A model generated the notes under the pieces. The model was not told the DNA's origin, made no database searches, and saw only the letters and a list, made by a program, of their open reading frames with translations. Positions 34,962 to 44,531 of a stretch of 55,265 nt of DNA are shown one piece after another. How positions within the stretch are numbered: position 1 is the stretch's first letter; each line of letters starts with the position of its first letter. Source of the stretch: an uncultured Lachnospiraceae bacterium (GTDB lineage: Bacteria > Bacillota > Clostridia > Lachnospirales > Lachnospiraceae); assembly GCA_910576895.1 (NCBI GenBank), contig CAJTJZ010000011.1:23750-79014 (forward strand), given 5' to 3'. Position numbers and translations under genes: made by a program.

Positions 34962-37514
34962 TTATTCTTCTTTTAAACGTTCTTTTGCTCCTGCAAGCAT
35001 TAGTTTAATGCGGTTTAACTGGTTTACTTCACTTGCTCCCGGGTCATAATCGACTGCTACAATATTTGCTTCTTGAAAGCTATGGCGTATTTGTTTAATT
35101 ACCCCTTTTCCTACAATATGATTTGGAAGGCATCCAAAAGGTTGTGTACAGACAATATTTGGCACACCAGAGTGAATTAATTCTATCATTTCTCCTGTTA
35201 AAAACCATCCTTCTCCTGTTTGATTTCCACAAGATACAAAGGGTTTTGCATATTCTGCCAGTGTTTCAATAGGAACGCTAGGAGTAAATCGTTTGCTTTC
35301 TATCAATGCCTTGTCGGCTTCTTTGCGGCAATGTTTCATAAAGCGAATTGCCATATTGTTAATAAGTGCTGATTTTTTTTCTTTTCCAAGATACTCTGCT
35401 TTAAAATTTGCATTATAACAAGAGTACATAAAAAAATCAAGAAGATCAGGGCAGACGGCTTCAGCACCTTCTGCTTCTAAAAGTTCTACTAGATGATTGT
35501 TAGCAGTAGGAAGGAATTTTACTAAAATTTCTCCAACAATGCCAACTCTTGGTTTTTTTATAGGTAGTAGTTCTATTGCATCAAAATCTTGAATAATTCC
35601 CTGAATATTTTTCTTAAAGGTAGTCATATCTGCCTTTTCCAAAGATTTTAAGCAGATTTCCTTCCATTTTTTATGAAGATTTTCTACTGATCCAGTAACT
35701 GCTTCATAAGGACGTGTGCGGTAAACAACTTTCATAAAAATATCACCATAAATAATTCCTTGTAAGGCACGTTTAATCATAGGAAAGGTAAAGGAAAAAC
35801 CGGGATTTTTTTCTACACCAGCACTAATAGAAATTACCGGAATTTGCGGCATTCCAGCTTTTTCTAAAGCTCGGCGGATAAATCCAATATAATTTGATGC
35901 ACGACAACCGCCGCCCGTTTGTGTAATGGCGATTGCTGTTTTATTTACATCATAGTTTCCTGATAATAAAGCATCCATAATCTGTCCAACAACAATTAAA
36001 GAAGGATAACAAGCATCGTTATTTACATATTTTAGACCAACATCAACGGAATGTTTATTTGTAGGCAAAAGTGCAAGTCTATGTCCTGACATTTCAATTG
36101 CTTTTACGATATAATCAAAATGAATAGGAGACATCTGTGGTACTAAGATGGTATAGCTTTTTGCCATTTCTTTTGTATATAAGACTCTATGACAGGCAGT
36201 ATTTACAGGCGTTGCTTTAATTCCCTTGCGTTCTCTATCATTGACAGCAGAAATAAGGGAACGAATGCGAATACGTGCAGCACCAAGATTATTTACCTCA
36301 TCAATTTTTAATATCGTATAAATTTTTCCTGATTTTGATAAAATATCATTTACCTGATCAGCAGTAACAGCATCAAGACCACAACCAAAGGAATTTAATT
36401 GTATTAATTCCAGTCGTTCATTTGTGCGGACATAAGAAGCAGCTCGATAAAGACGAGAATGGTACATCCATTGATCCATAACAATCGTAGGACGATCTAC
36501 ATTTGCTAAATGAGAAATACTATCTTCTGTCAGTACAGCAATACCATAACTATTAATTAATTCTGGAATTCCATGATTAATTTCTGGATCAATATGGTAA
36601 GGTCTTCCAGCAAGAACAATGCCCTTGCAATGATGTTCTTCTAAATAATGAAGAACTTCTTCTCCTTTTGCTTGGATATCAAGACGGCATTTTGTAAGTT
36701 CAGCAAAACCAGCATGAACAGCCCTGCGAATTTCATTTTCACTTAAATCATCAAAGACAGGCAAGGTATTTTCTTCTGTTTTGCAGTCTTTCATAAAATA
36801 ATCAACAAGACGTTTTGCAAGGATTTTTTCATTTTCAAAGGATAGAAATGGATTTTGAAAACAAATATTTTTTTCCTTTAATTCTTCCATATTATTTTTA
36901 ATATTTTCTCCATAGGAAGTAACAATTGGGCAATTATAATGATTATTTGCATCTTCTACTTCCTTTCGTTCATATGGAATGCATGGAAAGAAAATATAGG
37001 AAAGTCCTTGCTTTATCAACCAATTTACATGACCATGTACAAGCTTTGCAGGATAGCATTCGGATTCACTTGGAATGGATTCAATACCAAGCTCATAAAT
37101 TTGTCGATTTGATTGTGGAGATAATATTACTTGAAATCCTAACATAGTAAAAAAAGTATACCAAAAAGGATAGTTTTCGTACATATTTAAAACACGAGGG
37201 ATTCCAACCTTGCCACGAGTAGCATGTTCCATATCTAATGGTGGATAGTCAAAAAGTCGTTGATTCTTATAAGCAAATAAATTTGGCCTCTGTTCTTTCT
37301 TCTTTTCTAGTCCTAGTCCTTTTTCACAGCGATTTCCAGAAATAAATTGCCGTCCGCCGCTAAAACGGTTGATGGTTAAAAGACAATGATTGGTACAACC
37401 TTTGCAACGAGAGGTTGAAGTTTCAAATTTTAAATCAATAAGTGCTTGTAAGGATAGTAGTGTTGTTTCCTCTTTTTCCTCATCATAATGTTCTCTTGCA
37501 ATTAAAGCAGCTCC
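34962..37514 (-). pseudogene. 2-hydroxyacyl-CoA dehydratase/DUF2229 part of a split activase-dehydratase gene
   Basis: The obvious ORF begins with the ATG at 37232, but the coding frame is open without a stop back to about 37514. It carries GAALIAREHYDE and a cluster CKGCTNHC with NRCEKG, which join directly to the activase fragment when one base is restored. From residue MEHATRGKVGIPRVLNMYE it is the DUF2229/HgdB-like region, with CYPAKLVHGH, TQTGGGCRASNYIGF and CTQPFGCLPNH as Cys-containing blocks. The normal product is a fused protein of about 1,400 residues thought to act on 2-hydroxyacyl-CoA-type substrates or as an ATP-driven electron donor. If translated from 37232 the fragment is 756 residues. 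Confidence 0.8.
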
Positions 37515-39232
37515 AATGCTCCCATAATACCAGCAATATCAGGGCGAATAGCTTCCCGTCCAGAAACACGTTCAAAGCTTCTTAAAACAGCATCATTATA
37601 AAAAGTTCCCCCCTGCACAACAATACAAGAACCAAGGTCTTTTGCATCTGCAAGTTTAATGACTTTAAATAATGCATTTTTAATGACAGAATAAGCAAGT
37701 CCGGCGGAGATATCGCCAACGCTAGCACCTTCTTTTTGTGCTTGCTTTACTTTAGAATTCATAAATACTGTACATCTTGTGCCAAGATCAATGGGATTTT
37801 CAGCAAATAATGCAATTTCAGCAAAATCAGCAACTTCATAATTAAGTGATTTTGCAAAAGTTTCAATAAAAGATCCACAGCCACTAGAACAAGCTTCATT
37901 TAATTGAACACTATCTACAGTATTATTTTTTATGCGGATACATTTCATATCCTGTCCGCCAATATCAAGAATACAGTCTACCTTTGGTTCAAAAAAAGAA
38001 GCAGCATAATAATGAGCTACGGTTTCTACTTCTCCTTCATCAAGCATTAAAGCAGATTTTATTAATGCCTCTCCATAGCCAGTAGAACAGGCTCTAACAA
38101 TTCTTGCACTATCAGGAAGAAGAGAATAGATTTCTTTCACTGCTTTCATTGCTGTTTTTAAAAGACTTCCATTATTATTACTATAAAAAGAATATAGTAA
38201 AGAACCATCTTCTCCAAGTAATGCTGCTTTCGTTGTAGTAGAACCTGCATCAATCCCAAGAAAACAATTGCCCTCATATTCTGCTAAAGAAGATTTTGTT
38301 ACCATATGTTTTGCATGGCGAGCTTGAAAGGACTGATATTCTTCTTTAGAAGCAAAAAGCGGCTGCATACGTGCCACTTCAAATTCCATCGTAATTTCCG
38401 AAGATAATTTTTGATTTAACTTGGAAAGACTTGTCATTTCATGACCTTCACTATTCATGGCAGAACCAATCGCAGCAAATAAATGGGAATGTTTCGGTGC
38501 AATAATATCGTCATCTGTTAATTTTAGAGTACGAATAAACGCTTGTTTTAGTTCTGTAAGGAAGTGTAGTGGTCCACCAAGAAAAGCGATATGACCACGA
38601 ATTGGTTTCCCACAGGCAAGCCCGCTGATCGTTTGATTAACAACTGCCTGAAAAATAGAAGCAGCTAAATCAGGTTTTGTTGCACCTTCATTAATCAATG
38701 GCTGAATATCCGATTTTGCAAAAACACCACAGCGAGCAGCGATAGGGTAAATCGTTTGATAATTTTTTGCATATTCATTTAATCCTGCTGCATCTGTTTT
38801 TAAAAGGGAAGCCATTTGATCAATAAAAGAGCCTGTTCCCCCTGCACAGATTCCATTCATCCTTTGATCAATACCACCTGTAAAATAAATAATTTTCGCA
38901 TCTTCTCCACCAAGTTCAATTGCTACATCTGTTTGTGGTGCAAAATCCTTTAATGATGTTGCTACAGCTACAACTTCCTGTACAAAAGGAATGGAAAGGT
39001 GTTTTGCAATTGTAAGACCACCAGAGCCAGTAATCATTGGTGCAATCTCTATATCGCCAAGCATTTTATAGGCTTCTGTTACAATTGTTGCAAGAGTTTC
39101 TTGAATATTGGCATAATGTCTTCTATAATCGGAAAATAATATCTTATGCTCAGGAGACAATAACGCAAGTTTTACAGTAGTAGAGCCAATGTCAATGCCA
39201 AGTGTATGATAAGAATGAGTTTTTATGGACAT
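37502..39232 (-). pseudogene. Acyl-CoA dehydratase activase (BadF/HgdC type), N-terminal part of the split gene
   Basis: 576 residues from the ATG at 39232, chosen for GGAGG just upstream; an earlier ATG at 39262 has no such site. Two ASKHA ATPase domains: LGIDIGSTTVKLALL starts the first and FLGIDAGSTTTKAALL the second. Each has the Cys that binds the bridging 4Fe-4S cluster (CAGGTGSFID and SSGCGSFIE). The frame ends at GIMGALELL with TAA at 37502-37504. Restoring one T in GCATTGGAG (minus strand, about 37515-37516) gives G-A-F-G-A-A and continues into the dehydratase part. So this is a single-base frameshift, real or an assembly error. Confidence 0.82.
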
Positions 39233-39602
39233 AATAAACCTCCATCGGTAAGAAAAATTCATGCGATTATATTAAGCGATTAATTTTTTTGATCGCCAAT
39301 ATAAAATATTAATTTGTACATAAATATGCAAAAATCCAAATAAGTTATACAGAAATTGGATTAAGTTTTCATTTCGTTAAGTGCCTTGCTATTATACGAC
39401 AGGAAATGACGATTTTCAATATAAAATCGTCAGAATTTATCAAAATTTCATAGTAATCAGGTAGAAATAGATGAAAAAATTAACATTTTTTGATAGGAAA
39501 AAAAGATAGTCACCATTTCCATTGTCAGAGAATATATTATAGATATAATATCTGTATAACATTTCCAGATATGGGGAAAATGAATAGAAAGGTTGACAAG
39601 AT
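39233..39602. other. Divergent intergenic region
   Basis: 370 bases between the minus-strand activase and the plus-strand LysM gene. It is AT-rich. It contains a GATATAATATC palindrome near 39542-39552. I see no convincing promoter, RNA or repeat beyond that. GAAAGG lies just before the LysM ATG. Confidence 0.4.
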
Positions 39603-40070
39603 ATGAATTATGATTATTGTAACGGTAAGATTCATACAATCCAAACAGGTGATACCCTTTATAAAATCAGTGGTATGTACCGAGTTCCTCTTGCCTTAAT
39701 CTTACGTGCAAATCCATATGTAGATATTTATAATTTGCAAGTAGGAGAAAAGCTTTGCATTCCGGGCGGTTTTGATAATGAAACAAAACCACCAAAGCCA
39801 CCAAAGCCAATCTGCCCCGGTAATGGCTGTGATTCAGAGGATAATAATAATCCACCAAGTATGGGTGGTGGTATGGTTTCTGTATTTCTTTATGTTATTA
39901 AGGATGTTCAGTCAATTCAGGATGTTCTTGATAAATTTGGGATTACATTAGAAGACCTTTTAAAAGAAAATAATCTTGGTAATATTATGTTACAACCGGG
40001 AACAGCAATGAAAATACCGGGGGATGAAGAAGAAATTCGTCAGGCATTAGAAGATATAGAGAATGAATAA
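39603..40070 (+). CDS. LysM-domain protein (possible spore-coat or cell-wall protein)
   Basis: 155 residues. An N-terminal LysM (HTIQTGDTLYKISGMYRVPLALILRANP, ending KLCIPGG; about residues 11-58) is joined by a Pro/Lys linker (KPPKPPKPICPGNGC) to a second LysM-like repeat (VIKDVQSIQDVLDKFGITLEDLLKENN). There is no signal peptide, as in SafA-type spore-coat LysM proteins, so a spore-surface role is possible. Binding to peptidoglycan is the family property. It is alone between two divergent or separately promoted genes. Confidence 0.75.
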   Translation: MNYDYCNGKIHTIQTGDTLYKISGMYRVPLALILRANPYVDIYNLQVGEKLCIPGGFDNETKPPKPPKPICPGNGCDSEDNNNPPSMGGGMVSVFLYVIKDVQSIQDVLDKFGITLEDLLKENNLGNIMLQPGTAMKIPGDEEEIRQALEDIENE

Positions 40071-40085
40071 CAATTCACCTTTTGC

Positions 40086-40114
40086 TTGACAAGAATGGAT
40101 GAACACCCTATAAT
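40086..40114 (+). promoter_or_regulatory. Perfect consensus sigma-A promoter
   Basis: TTGACA (40086-40091), 17 bases, TATAAT (40109-40114), an exact vegetative consensus. It starts 15 bases after the LysM gene stop and drives the rhomboid-like gene. The start is near 40121. Confidence 0.75.
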
Positions 40115-40135
40115 TGTTAAATATTGTAATTGCAT

Positions 40136-40158
40136 TTTCGGCGGCATTGCCGCCGAAA
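40136..40158 (+). promoter_or_regulatory. GC-rich hairpin in the 5' leader of the rhomboid-like gene
   Basis: TTTCGGCGG pairs with CCGCCGAAA around CATTG (the flanking CA/TG can also pair), a stable stem about 15 bases from the predicted transcript start. No T-run follows. It is unusually GC-rich for this genome and may protect the 5' end or regulate translation. Confidence 0.5.
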
Positions 40159-40193
40159 TGTATAAAACATATAAGAGGAAAGGATTTGATGGC

Positions 40194-41066
40194 TTGATAA
40201 CGTTCTTCAATAAAATGGAAAAAAAGTTTGGGAAGTATGCTATTTCCAATTTGATGTATTATATTGTGATTATCAATATTATTGGTGCACTCATTGGCTA
40301 TATAAATCCCAGTATTTATGTATATTTCCTTTCCCTTGATTTTAGTCGAATTTTTCATGGACAAGTATGGCGACTCTTTACATTTATTTTAGAACCGTCC
40401 GTATCTTCTGTTTCTGATATTTTTTTCTTGGCTATTAAGCTTTACCTATATTATATGATTGGGAATGCTTTAGAACGTGCATGGGGAGCTTTTCGGTTTA
40501 ATATGTACTATTTTTCCGGAATTGTATTAACAGTGCTTGGAAGTTTGCTTGTATTTCTTGTAACAGGAAATTCAATATCTATTGGGTTAGAATATGTATA
40601 TCAAGCAATGTTTCTTGCTTTTGCCGCTTTATATCCTGATATGGAACTTTTGTTATTTTTCATCTTGCCAATTAAAGTAAAGTGGCTTGGGATTCTTTAT
40701 GGCGTGATTTTGGTATTTGAAGTCATTACTTTATTAGGTTCAGGTGCATTTCCATATGCTTTTTGCATTGTAATTGCTATGGGAAATTTCCTTTTATTCT
40801 TTTTGCTTTCCAGAAATTATCATAGAATTTCTCCAAAGGAAATTAAAAGAAAACAAACATTTAAAAAGGAAATAAATCAAAACGGAGGAGTGCGTCACCG
40901 CTGTGCTATTTGTGGTCGTACAGAAAAGGATGATCCAAATTTGGAATTTCGTTTTTGCTCTCGATGTGATGGTGACTATGAATATTGTATGGATCATCTA
41001 TTTTCACACCAGCATATTCATAGGGAAAAGAAACCAAACAGCAATGTAACAGAATTTCGCAAATAG
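40194..41066 (+). CDS. Rhomboid-like membrane protein with C-terminal zinc finger
   Basis: 290 residues from a TTG at 40194, preceded by AGGAAAGGA; reading further upstream would run through the promoter and leader hairpin. About six membrane segments, e.g. MYYIVIINIIGALIGYI and GIVLTVLGSLLVFLVTG, with WRLFTFILEP and GNALERAWGAFRFNMYY between them, resemble rhomboid-like proteins. The Ser/His protease pair is not evident, so it is probably a non-catalytic relative. The C-terminal ~60 residues hold Cys/His pairs (CAICGRTEKDD, CSRCDGDYEYC, HLFSHQH), likely a zinc site. The exact function is unknown. Confidence 0.65.
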   Translation: MITFFNKMEKKFGKYAISNLMYYIVIINIIGALIGYINPSIYVYFLSLDFSRIFHGQVWRLFTFILEPSVSSVSDIFFLAIKLYLYYMIGNALERAWGAFRFNMYYFSGIVLTVLGSLLVFLVTGNSISIGLEYVYQAMFLAFAALYPDMELLLFFILPIKVKWLGILYGVILVFEVITLLGSGAFPYAFCIVIAMGNFLLFFLLSRNYHRISPKEIKRKQTFKKEINQNGGVRHRCAICGRTEKDDPNLEFRFCSRCDGDYEYCMDHLFSHQHIHREKKPNSNVTEFRK

Positions 41067-41139
41067 TGGCTGTTAATGGCATAAAGAAAAAAATATAAAT
41101 AAAAAAAGAAATTATTTATTTAGAAAGGTTTGGGGTATC

Positions 41140-42537
41140 ATGAATACAAAACAAATGCTAAATGAAATCCGTAGAGGAAAAAATTTATCAGCGAATATTT
41201 CAGGTTATGCAGATAAATATATATTATCTTCCTATCAATATGCTATGCATCGTATGGCATTGCAATATTATACTTTATATGAAACAGTGGAAGAACATAC
41301 CGATCAGGAACTGACAGAAGCAAAAGGGATTCTAAAAAAGCTACATGATTGTGTAGAAGCTATGATAAGAAGTGATGGAAGTCTTACTGTGGAAAAAGTA
41401 GGAACACTTCGTAATGAAATTATTGGAAAAATGAAGGTATTAACAGCATATACAGATATTTTGCAGATTTATGAATATGTTTTAAATAGGGTAGAACCAA
41501 AATTTAATGTAGAATTAAAGGATTTTCCAAATCTGGAATTTTTCTTAAGCAGATTGAATAGTTATATTTATGCAGTGAATGATAACCCTGTGATTAATGA
41601 ACGTATTAAAGAAGTCATTGGACAACTTCCAATTCGTATGACAAAGGCAAAGTTTTTTGAATATGTTTCTAATAGCTTTGATTTATATAAAAAGGCAGAT
41701 GAGGAAGCATTAGAAGGATTTATTTATATGTTGCGTTCTTGCTCTATGTTAGACAAGCCAGAGGGAATGGAAGAATATTTTGTTTCCTATAAAGCATTAG
41801 CAGAAGATCTTTCTAGGGTTGATTATGATCATTTGACAGCAGAAGAATTTCAAACAATTTCTGAACGTTTAGAAAATGCGGCAGAAGAAATTAGAATGGT
41901 AATTGATTTATATTTATCCATTCAAGAAGTTGTCAATGATTTATATATTGTAGCACTTGTAACACCAAATCTTCCAGAAAAGAAAAGTAGTGTAATTTCC
42001 AATTTAAAAATGATTCTTTCTTCTTTAAATGAACTATTTCTGGAAGGAGCTGTAAAAGCAATTCCAGATGAATTAACAGGACGACTTGCAATGACAGAGG
42101 GACATCAAGAATCTTTACTTACAGAATGTAATGTTTTAGAGGCAAATTATGATGAGGTCATTGCTTCTGGACAAGAAGTAATCGAACAGGAAGGAAAAAA
42201 AGAACTATTTGCTATATTTCCTGTAATTGCACGTTTGATGTCTTCTAGTGTATTTGCAGAATTAAATGAGGAAGAAGTATCTGTTCCAGTAACAGCAGAA
42301 AGTCTTTCGAAAGCAAAAGATACTATGATTGCTGCTTATACAGAACTATTTAAAGAAAATAAAAGACAAGTAAATCGTGCTGTTATGGCAGCTTCCTTTA
42401 GTAAAATGCCAGTTGTTTTTAATACAGCACAGGATTTAGTAAATTATATGGAGCAGTCTTTATTACAATGTCGTGATGAAATAGAAAGAAAAGCAGCAAT
42501 GAATATTTTAGATTCTATTATGACGGAAGAACAATAA
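41140..42537 (+). CDS. Hypothetical cytoplasmic helical protein
   Basis: 465 residues with AGAAAGG before the ATG. There is no signal peptide or membrane segment. It is almost entirely helical, with frequent acidic and Leu residues; no motif or enzyme family is recognised. It begins MNTKQMLNEIRRGKNLSAN. It is followed 18 bases later by a small gene and then by the DUF2953/GerW pair, all in one direction, so it may belong to the same operon. I believe related proteins occur in other Lachnospiraceae, but I cannot name a family. Confidence 0.7.
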   Translation: MNTKQMLNEIRRGKNLSANISGYADKYILSSYQYAMHRMALQYYTLYETVEEHTDQELTEAKGILKKLHDCVEAMIRSDGSLTVEKVGTLRNEIIGKMKVLTAYTDILQIYEYVLNRVEPKFNVELKDFPNLEFFLSRLNSYIYAVNDNPVINERIKEVIGQLPIRMTKAKFFEYVSNSFDLYKKADEEALEGFIYMLRSCSMLDKPEGMEEYFVSYKALAEDLSRVDYDHLTAEEFQTISERLENAAEEIRMVIDLYLSIQEVVNDLYIVALVTPNLPEKKSSVISNLKMILSSLNELFLEGAVKAIPDELTGRLAMTEGHQESLLTECNVLEANYDEVIASGQEVIEQEGKKELFAIFPVIARLMSSSVFAELNEEEVSVPVTAESLSKAKDTMIAAYTELFKENKRQVNRAVMAASFSKMPVVFNTAQDLVNYMEQSLLQCRDEIERKAAMNILDSIMTEEQ

Positions 42538-42555
42538 TAGAAAGGGGCAGCACTT

Positions 42556-42897
42556 ATGGTGTACTGGAGTCCTAATCTTTTCGTAGAGTCAAAATTATTA
42601 GGAAAAGAAAAAGAGATTGCAGAGAATCTTCAATTTGGAAAGCGGCAAAAAGATATTTATTGTATTCTTTTACCGCAAAATCCTGCAAATTTATTTGAAA
42701 TTATGCATATTAATGAAATGCAGTTTTCTTATTATAAAAACAGAGATATGTATATTTTAGGGCTGGCAGGAAGCCATAAAGGAGCTGTTATCATGGTATG
42801 TAAAATAATTGCAGAAGCTTATAAAGAATCCAAGCAGCCAGATATTCGCAGCAAATATCATAATATTTGTCAGTGGAAACAAGTTCCCAATAATTAA
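42556..42897 (+). CDS. Hypothetical small protein
   Basis: 113 residues with AAAGGGG before the ATG, starting 18 bases after the preceding gene. It is a mixed alpha/beta protein (MYILGLAGSHKGAVIMVCKIIAEAY). There are no Cys clusters, signal peptide or recognised domain. It is probably cotranscribed with the preceding gene. Function unknown. Confidence 0.65.
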   Translation: MVYWSPNLFVESKLLGKEKEIAENLQFGKRQKDIYCILLPQNPANLFEIMHINEMQFSYYKNRDMYILGLAGSHKGAVIMVCKIIAEAYKESKQPDIRSKYHNICQWKQVPNN

Positions 42898-42932
42898 TTA
42901 TAGTAGGGGATGCCATAATAAGGTGTAATTCT

Positions 42933-43958
42933 ATGCATATTATAGTTAGTATTCTAAAGATAGCAGGAATATCAGCAATTCTTATTGTATTGTTGCTGGT
43001 TTTTCTGCTGATTTTATTATTAGTTGTTCCTTTTTCTTATCGGATTTATGGATCTATATCAGAACAGGGCAAGCTAGATAAGAGTAAAAGGAATGTAGAA
43101 GCGAAAGTAACGGTGCAATTTCTTGCATTTTTGCTGATGGTATCTTTGGAATATACAGAAGAAGGATGGAAAGGAGTCTTGCGAATTTTGGGGATTCCAA
43201 TAAAACGGATTGGCGGAAAAAAAACGCAGAATACAAAACAGAAGAAACAAAAAGAACAAAAGGAAGAAGAAATAGTAGAAAAAGAGAAATTAGAAAAGAA
43301 ACAAGAAGAAAAAGAGAGTTTAGAAAAAGAACCAGAAGAAAAAAAACAAAAAGAAAGTGAGAGAGAAAAAGAGCAGAAACAAAAAGAACAAAAAGATGTA
43401 AAACAGAATGATATAGAACAAAATGATAGTAAGCAAGATCAGGAAATACATAAGGAAGAAGATAGTCGATTTCTTCAAATAAAGAATAAGTTTTGTCGTG
43501 TTTTTTATCGTTTGATTCATATTCCAAAACATAGTTTTGATATCCTAAGAGAGTATCGTTTACATATAAAAAGTGTTTGGAAAAGGTTTTGTATAACAAA
43601 AGAGAAAATAATAGATGCTTATAATAATGAACATGTAAGGAATGGTATTTCTATTATATGGAAGCAATGTAAACATGGATGTAAACATCTCCTGCCACGC
43701 AGTGTTTTTTTAAGACTTCATTTTGGCTGTTCTGATCCAGCAGTGACAGGGCAGATATTAGGAATTTTAAGTATCCTTTATGCATTTTATGGAGATACTG
43801 TTCAAATAAAACCAGAGTTTGATCAAACGATTTTAGAAGGAGAGGCAGAACTAAAAGGGCATATTTCATTATCTTTGTTAGGTAAAATTGCATGGATACT
43901 TTATAGAAATAAAGAAGTGCGGTATGCCATGAAACGGATAAAGGCAATAAAAGATTAG
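42933..43958 (+). CDS. DUF2953 membrane-anchored protein (YtfI-like)
   Basis: 341 residues. An N-terminal transmembrane helix (about 8-34, Leu/Val-rich) is followed by a short beta region, then a very long Lys/Glu/Gln low-complexity insert (about 95-180). The conserved DUF2953 block comes near the end (LHFGCSDPAVTGQILGILSILYAFYG). It is adjacent to the GerW/YtfJ gene, the same pairing as ytfI-ytfJ in Bacillus, which supports the call and suggests a role in spore formation or germination. The charged insert is longer than I would expect for the family. Confidence 0.8.
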   Translation: MHIIVSILKIAGISAILIVLLLVFLLILLLVVPFSYRIYGSISEQGKLDKSKRNVEAKVTVQFLAFLLMVSLEYTEEGWKGVLRILGIPIKRIGGKKTQNTKQKKQKEQKEEEIVEKEKLEKKQEEKESLEKEPEEKKQKESEREKEQKQKEQKDVKQNDIEQNDSKQDQEIHKEEDSRFLQIKNKFCRVFYRLIHIPKHSFDILREYRLHIKSVWKRFCITKEKIIDAYNNEHVRNGISIIWKQCKHGCKHLLPRSVFLRLHFGCSDPAVTGQILGILSILYAFYGDTVQIKPEFDQTILEGEAELKGHISLSLLGKIAWILYRNKEVRYAMKRIKAIKD

Positions 43959-43997
43959 CTTGTTAGTTTATTAATTTTAATTATATGGAGGTAGGAT

Positions 43998-44411
43998 ATG
44001 GCAGAAAATAATAATTCATTTAGTGCAACAACGGAGTCCTTGTTTCGTGGAATGGAAAATTTTTTAACAACAAAAACTGTGGTGGGAGATGCTGTAAAAT
44101 TTGATGATGGTACAATTATTCTTCCACTTGTAGATGTTAGCTTTGGCGTGGCAGCAGGTGCTTTTGAAGGAGAGAAAAAAAATAATGGTGCAGGTGGTAT
44201 GGGTGGAAAAATTCAGCCAAGTTCTGTACTAGTTATTCAAAATGGGGTAACAAAACTTGTCAATGTAAAAAATCAAGATGGTATGACAAAGATTCTTGAT
44301 ATGGTTCCTGACTTTTTAAGTAAGTTTGCAGATGGTTTTACAGGAAAAAAGGGTGAGGAAAAAGAAGATGATACAATTGTAGAAGATATTTTTGATTCTG
44401 AAGATATTTAG
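43998..44411 (+). CDS. ytfJ: GerW-family sporulation protein (YtfJ)
   Basis: 137 residues with GGAGGT before the ATG. The family core is clear: TTKTVVGDAVKFDDGTIILPLVDVSFG, then a Gly-rich loop (GAGGMGGKIQP) and PSSVLVIQNGVTKLVNV. Members are produced during sporulation and affect germination. It lies directly after the DUF2953 gene. Confidence 0.88.
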   Translation: MAENNNSFSATTESLFRGMENFLTTKTVVGDAVKFDDGTIILPLVDVSFGVAAGAFEGEKKNNGAGGMGGKIQPSSVLVIQNGVTKLVNVKNQDGMTKILDMVPDFLSKFADGFTGKKGEEKEDDTIVEDIFDSEDI

Positions 44412-44473
44412 ATTTTTAAGTTGATAGATTCGATAGTATGTATTATTTATAATTTAAGGGTTGAAATGCTTTA

Positions 44474-44503
44474 TCTAGGCAGACTGCCAATAGTCTGCCT
44501 AGA
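44474..44503. terminator. Strong hairpin after the GerW gene
   Basis: A 12-bp perfect stem TCTAGGCAGACT/AGTCTGCCTAGA with loop GCCAAT. It lies between GerW and the acetyltransferase gene. The T-run after it is poor, so it is a probable rather than certain terminator. Confidence 0.5.
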
Positions 44504-44531
44504 TGATTAATTATGAAAGAAGTTATTTAAA

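Noticed and set aside
40086..40193. Upstream start of the rhomboid-like gene at 40086
   Set aside because: The codon is the TTGACA of a perfect promoter, and the following leader holds a hairpin; TTG 40194 has a proper ribosome site.
43054..43599. 181-residue minus-strand ORF
   Set aside because: It is the antisense of the Lys/Glu-rich insert in the DUF2953 gene, giving a Phe/Leu-rich artefact without a ribosome site.
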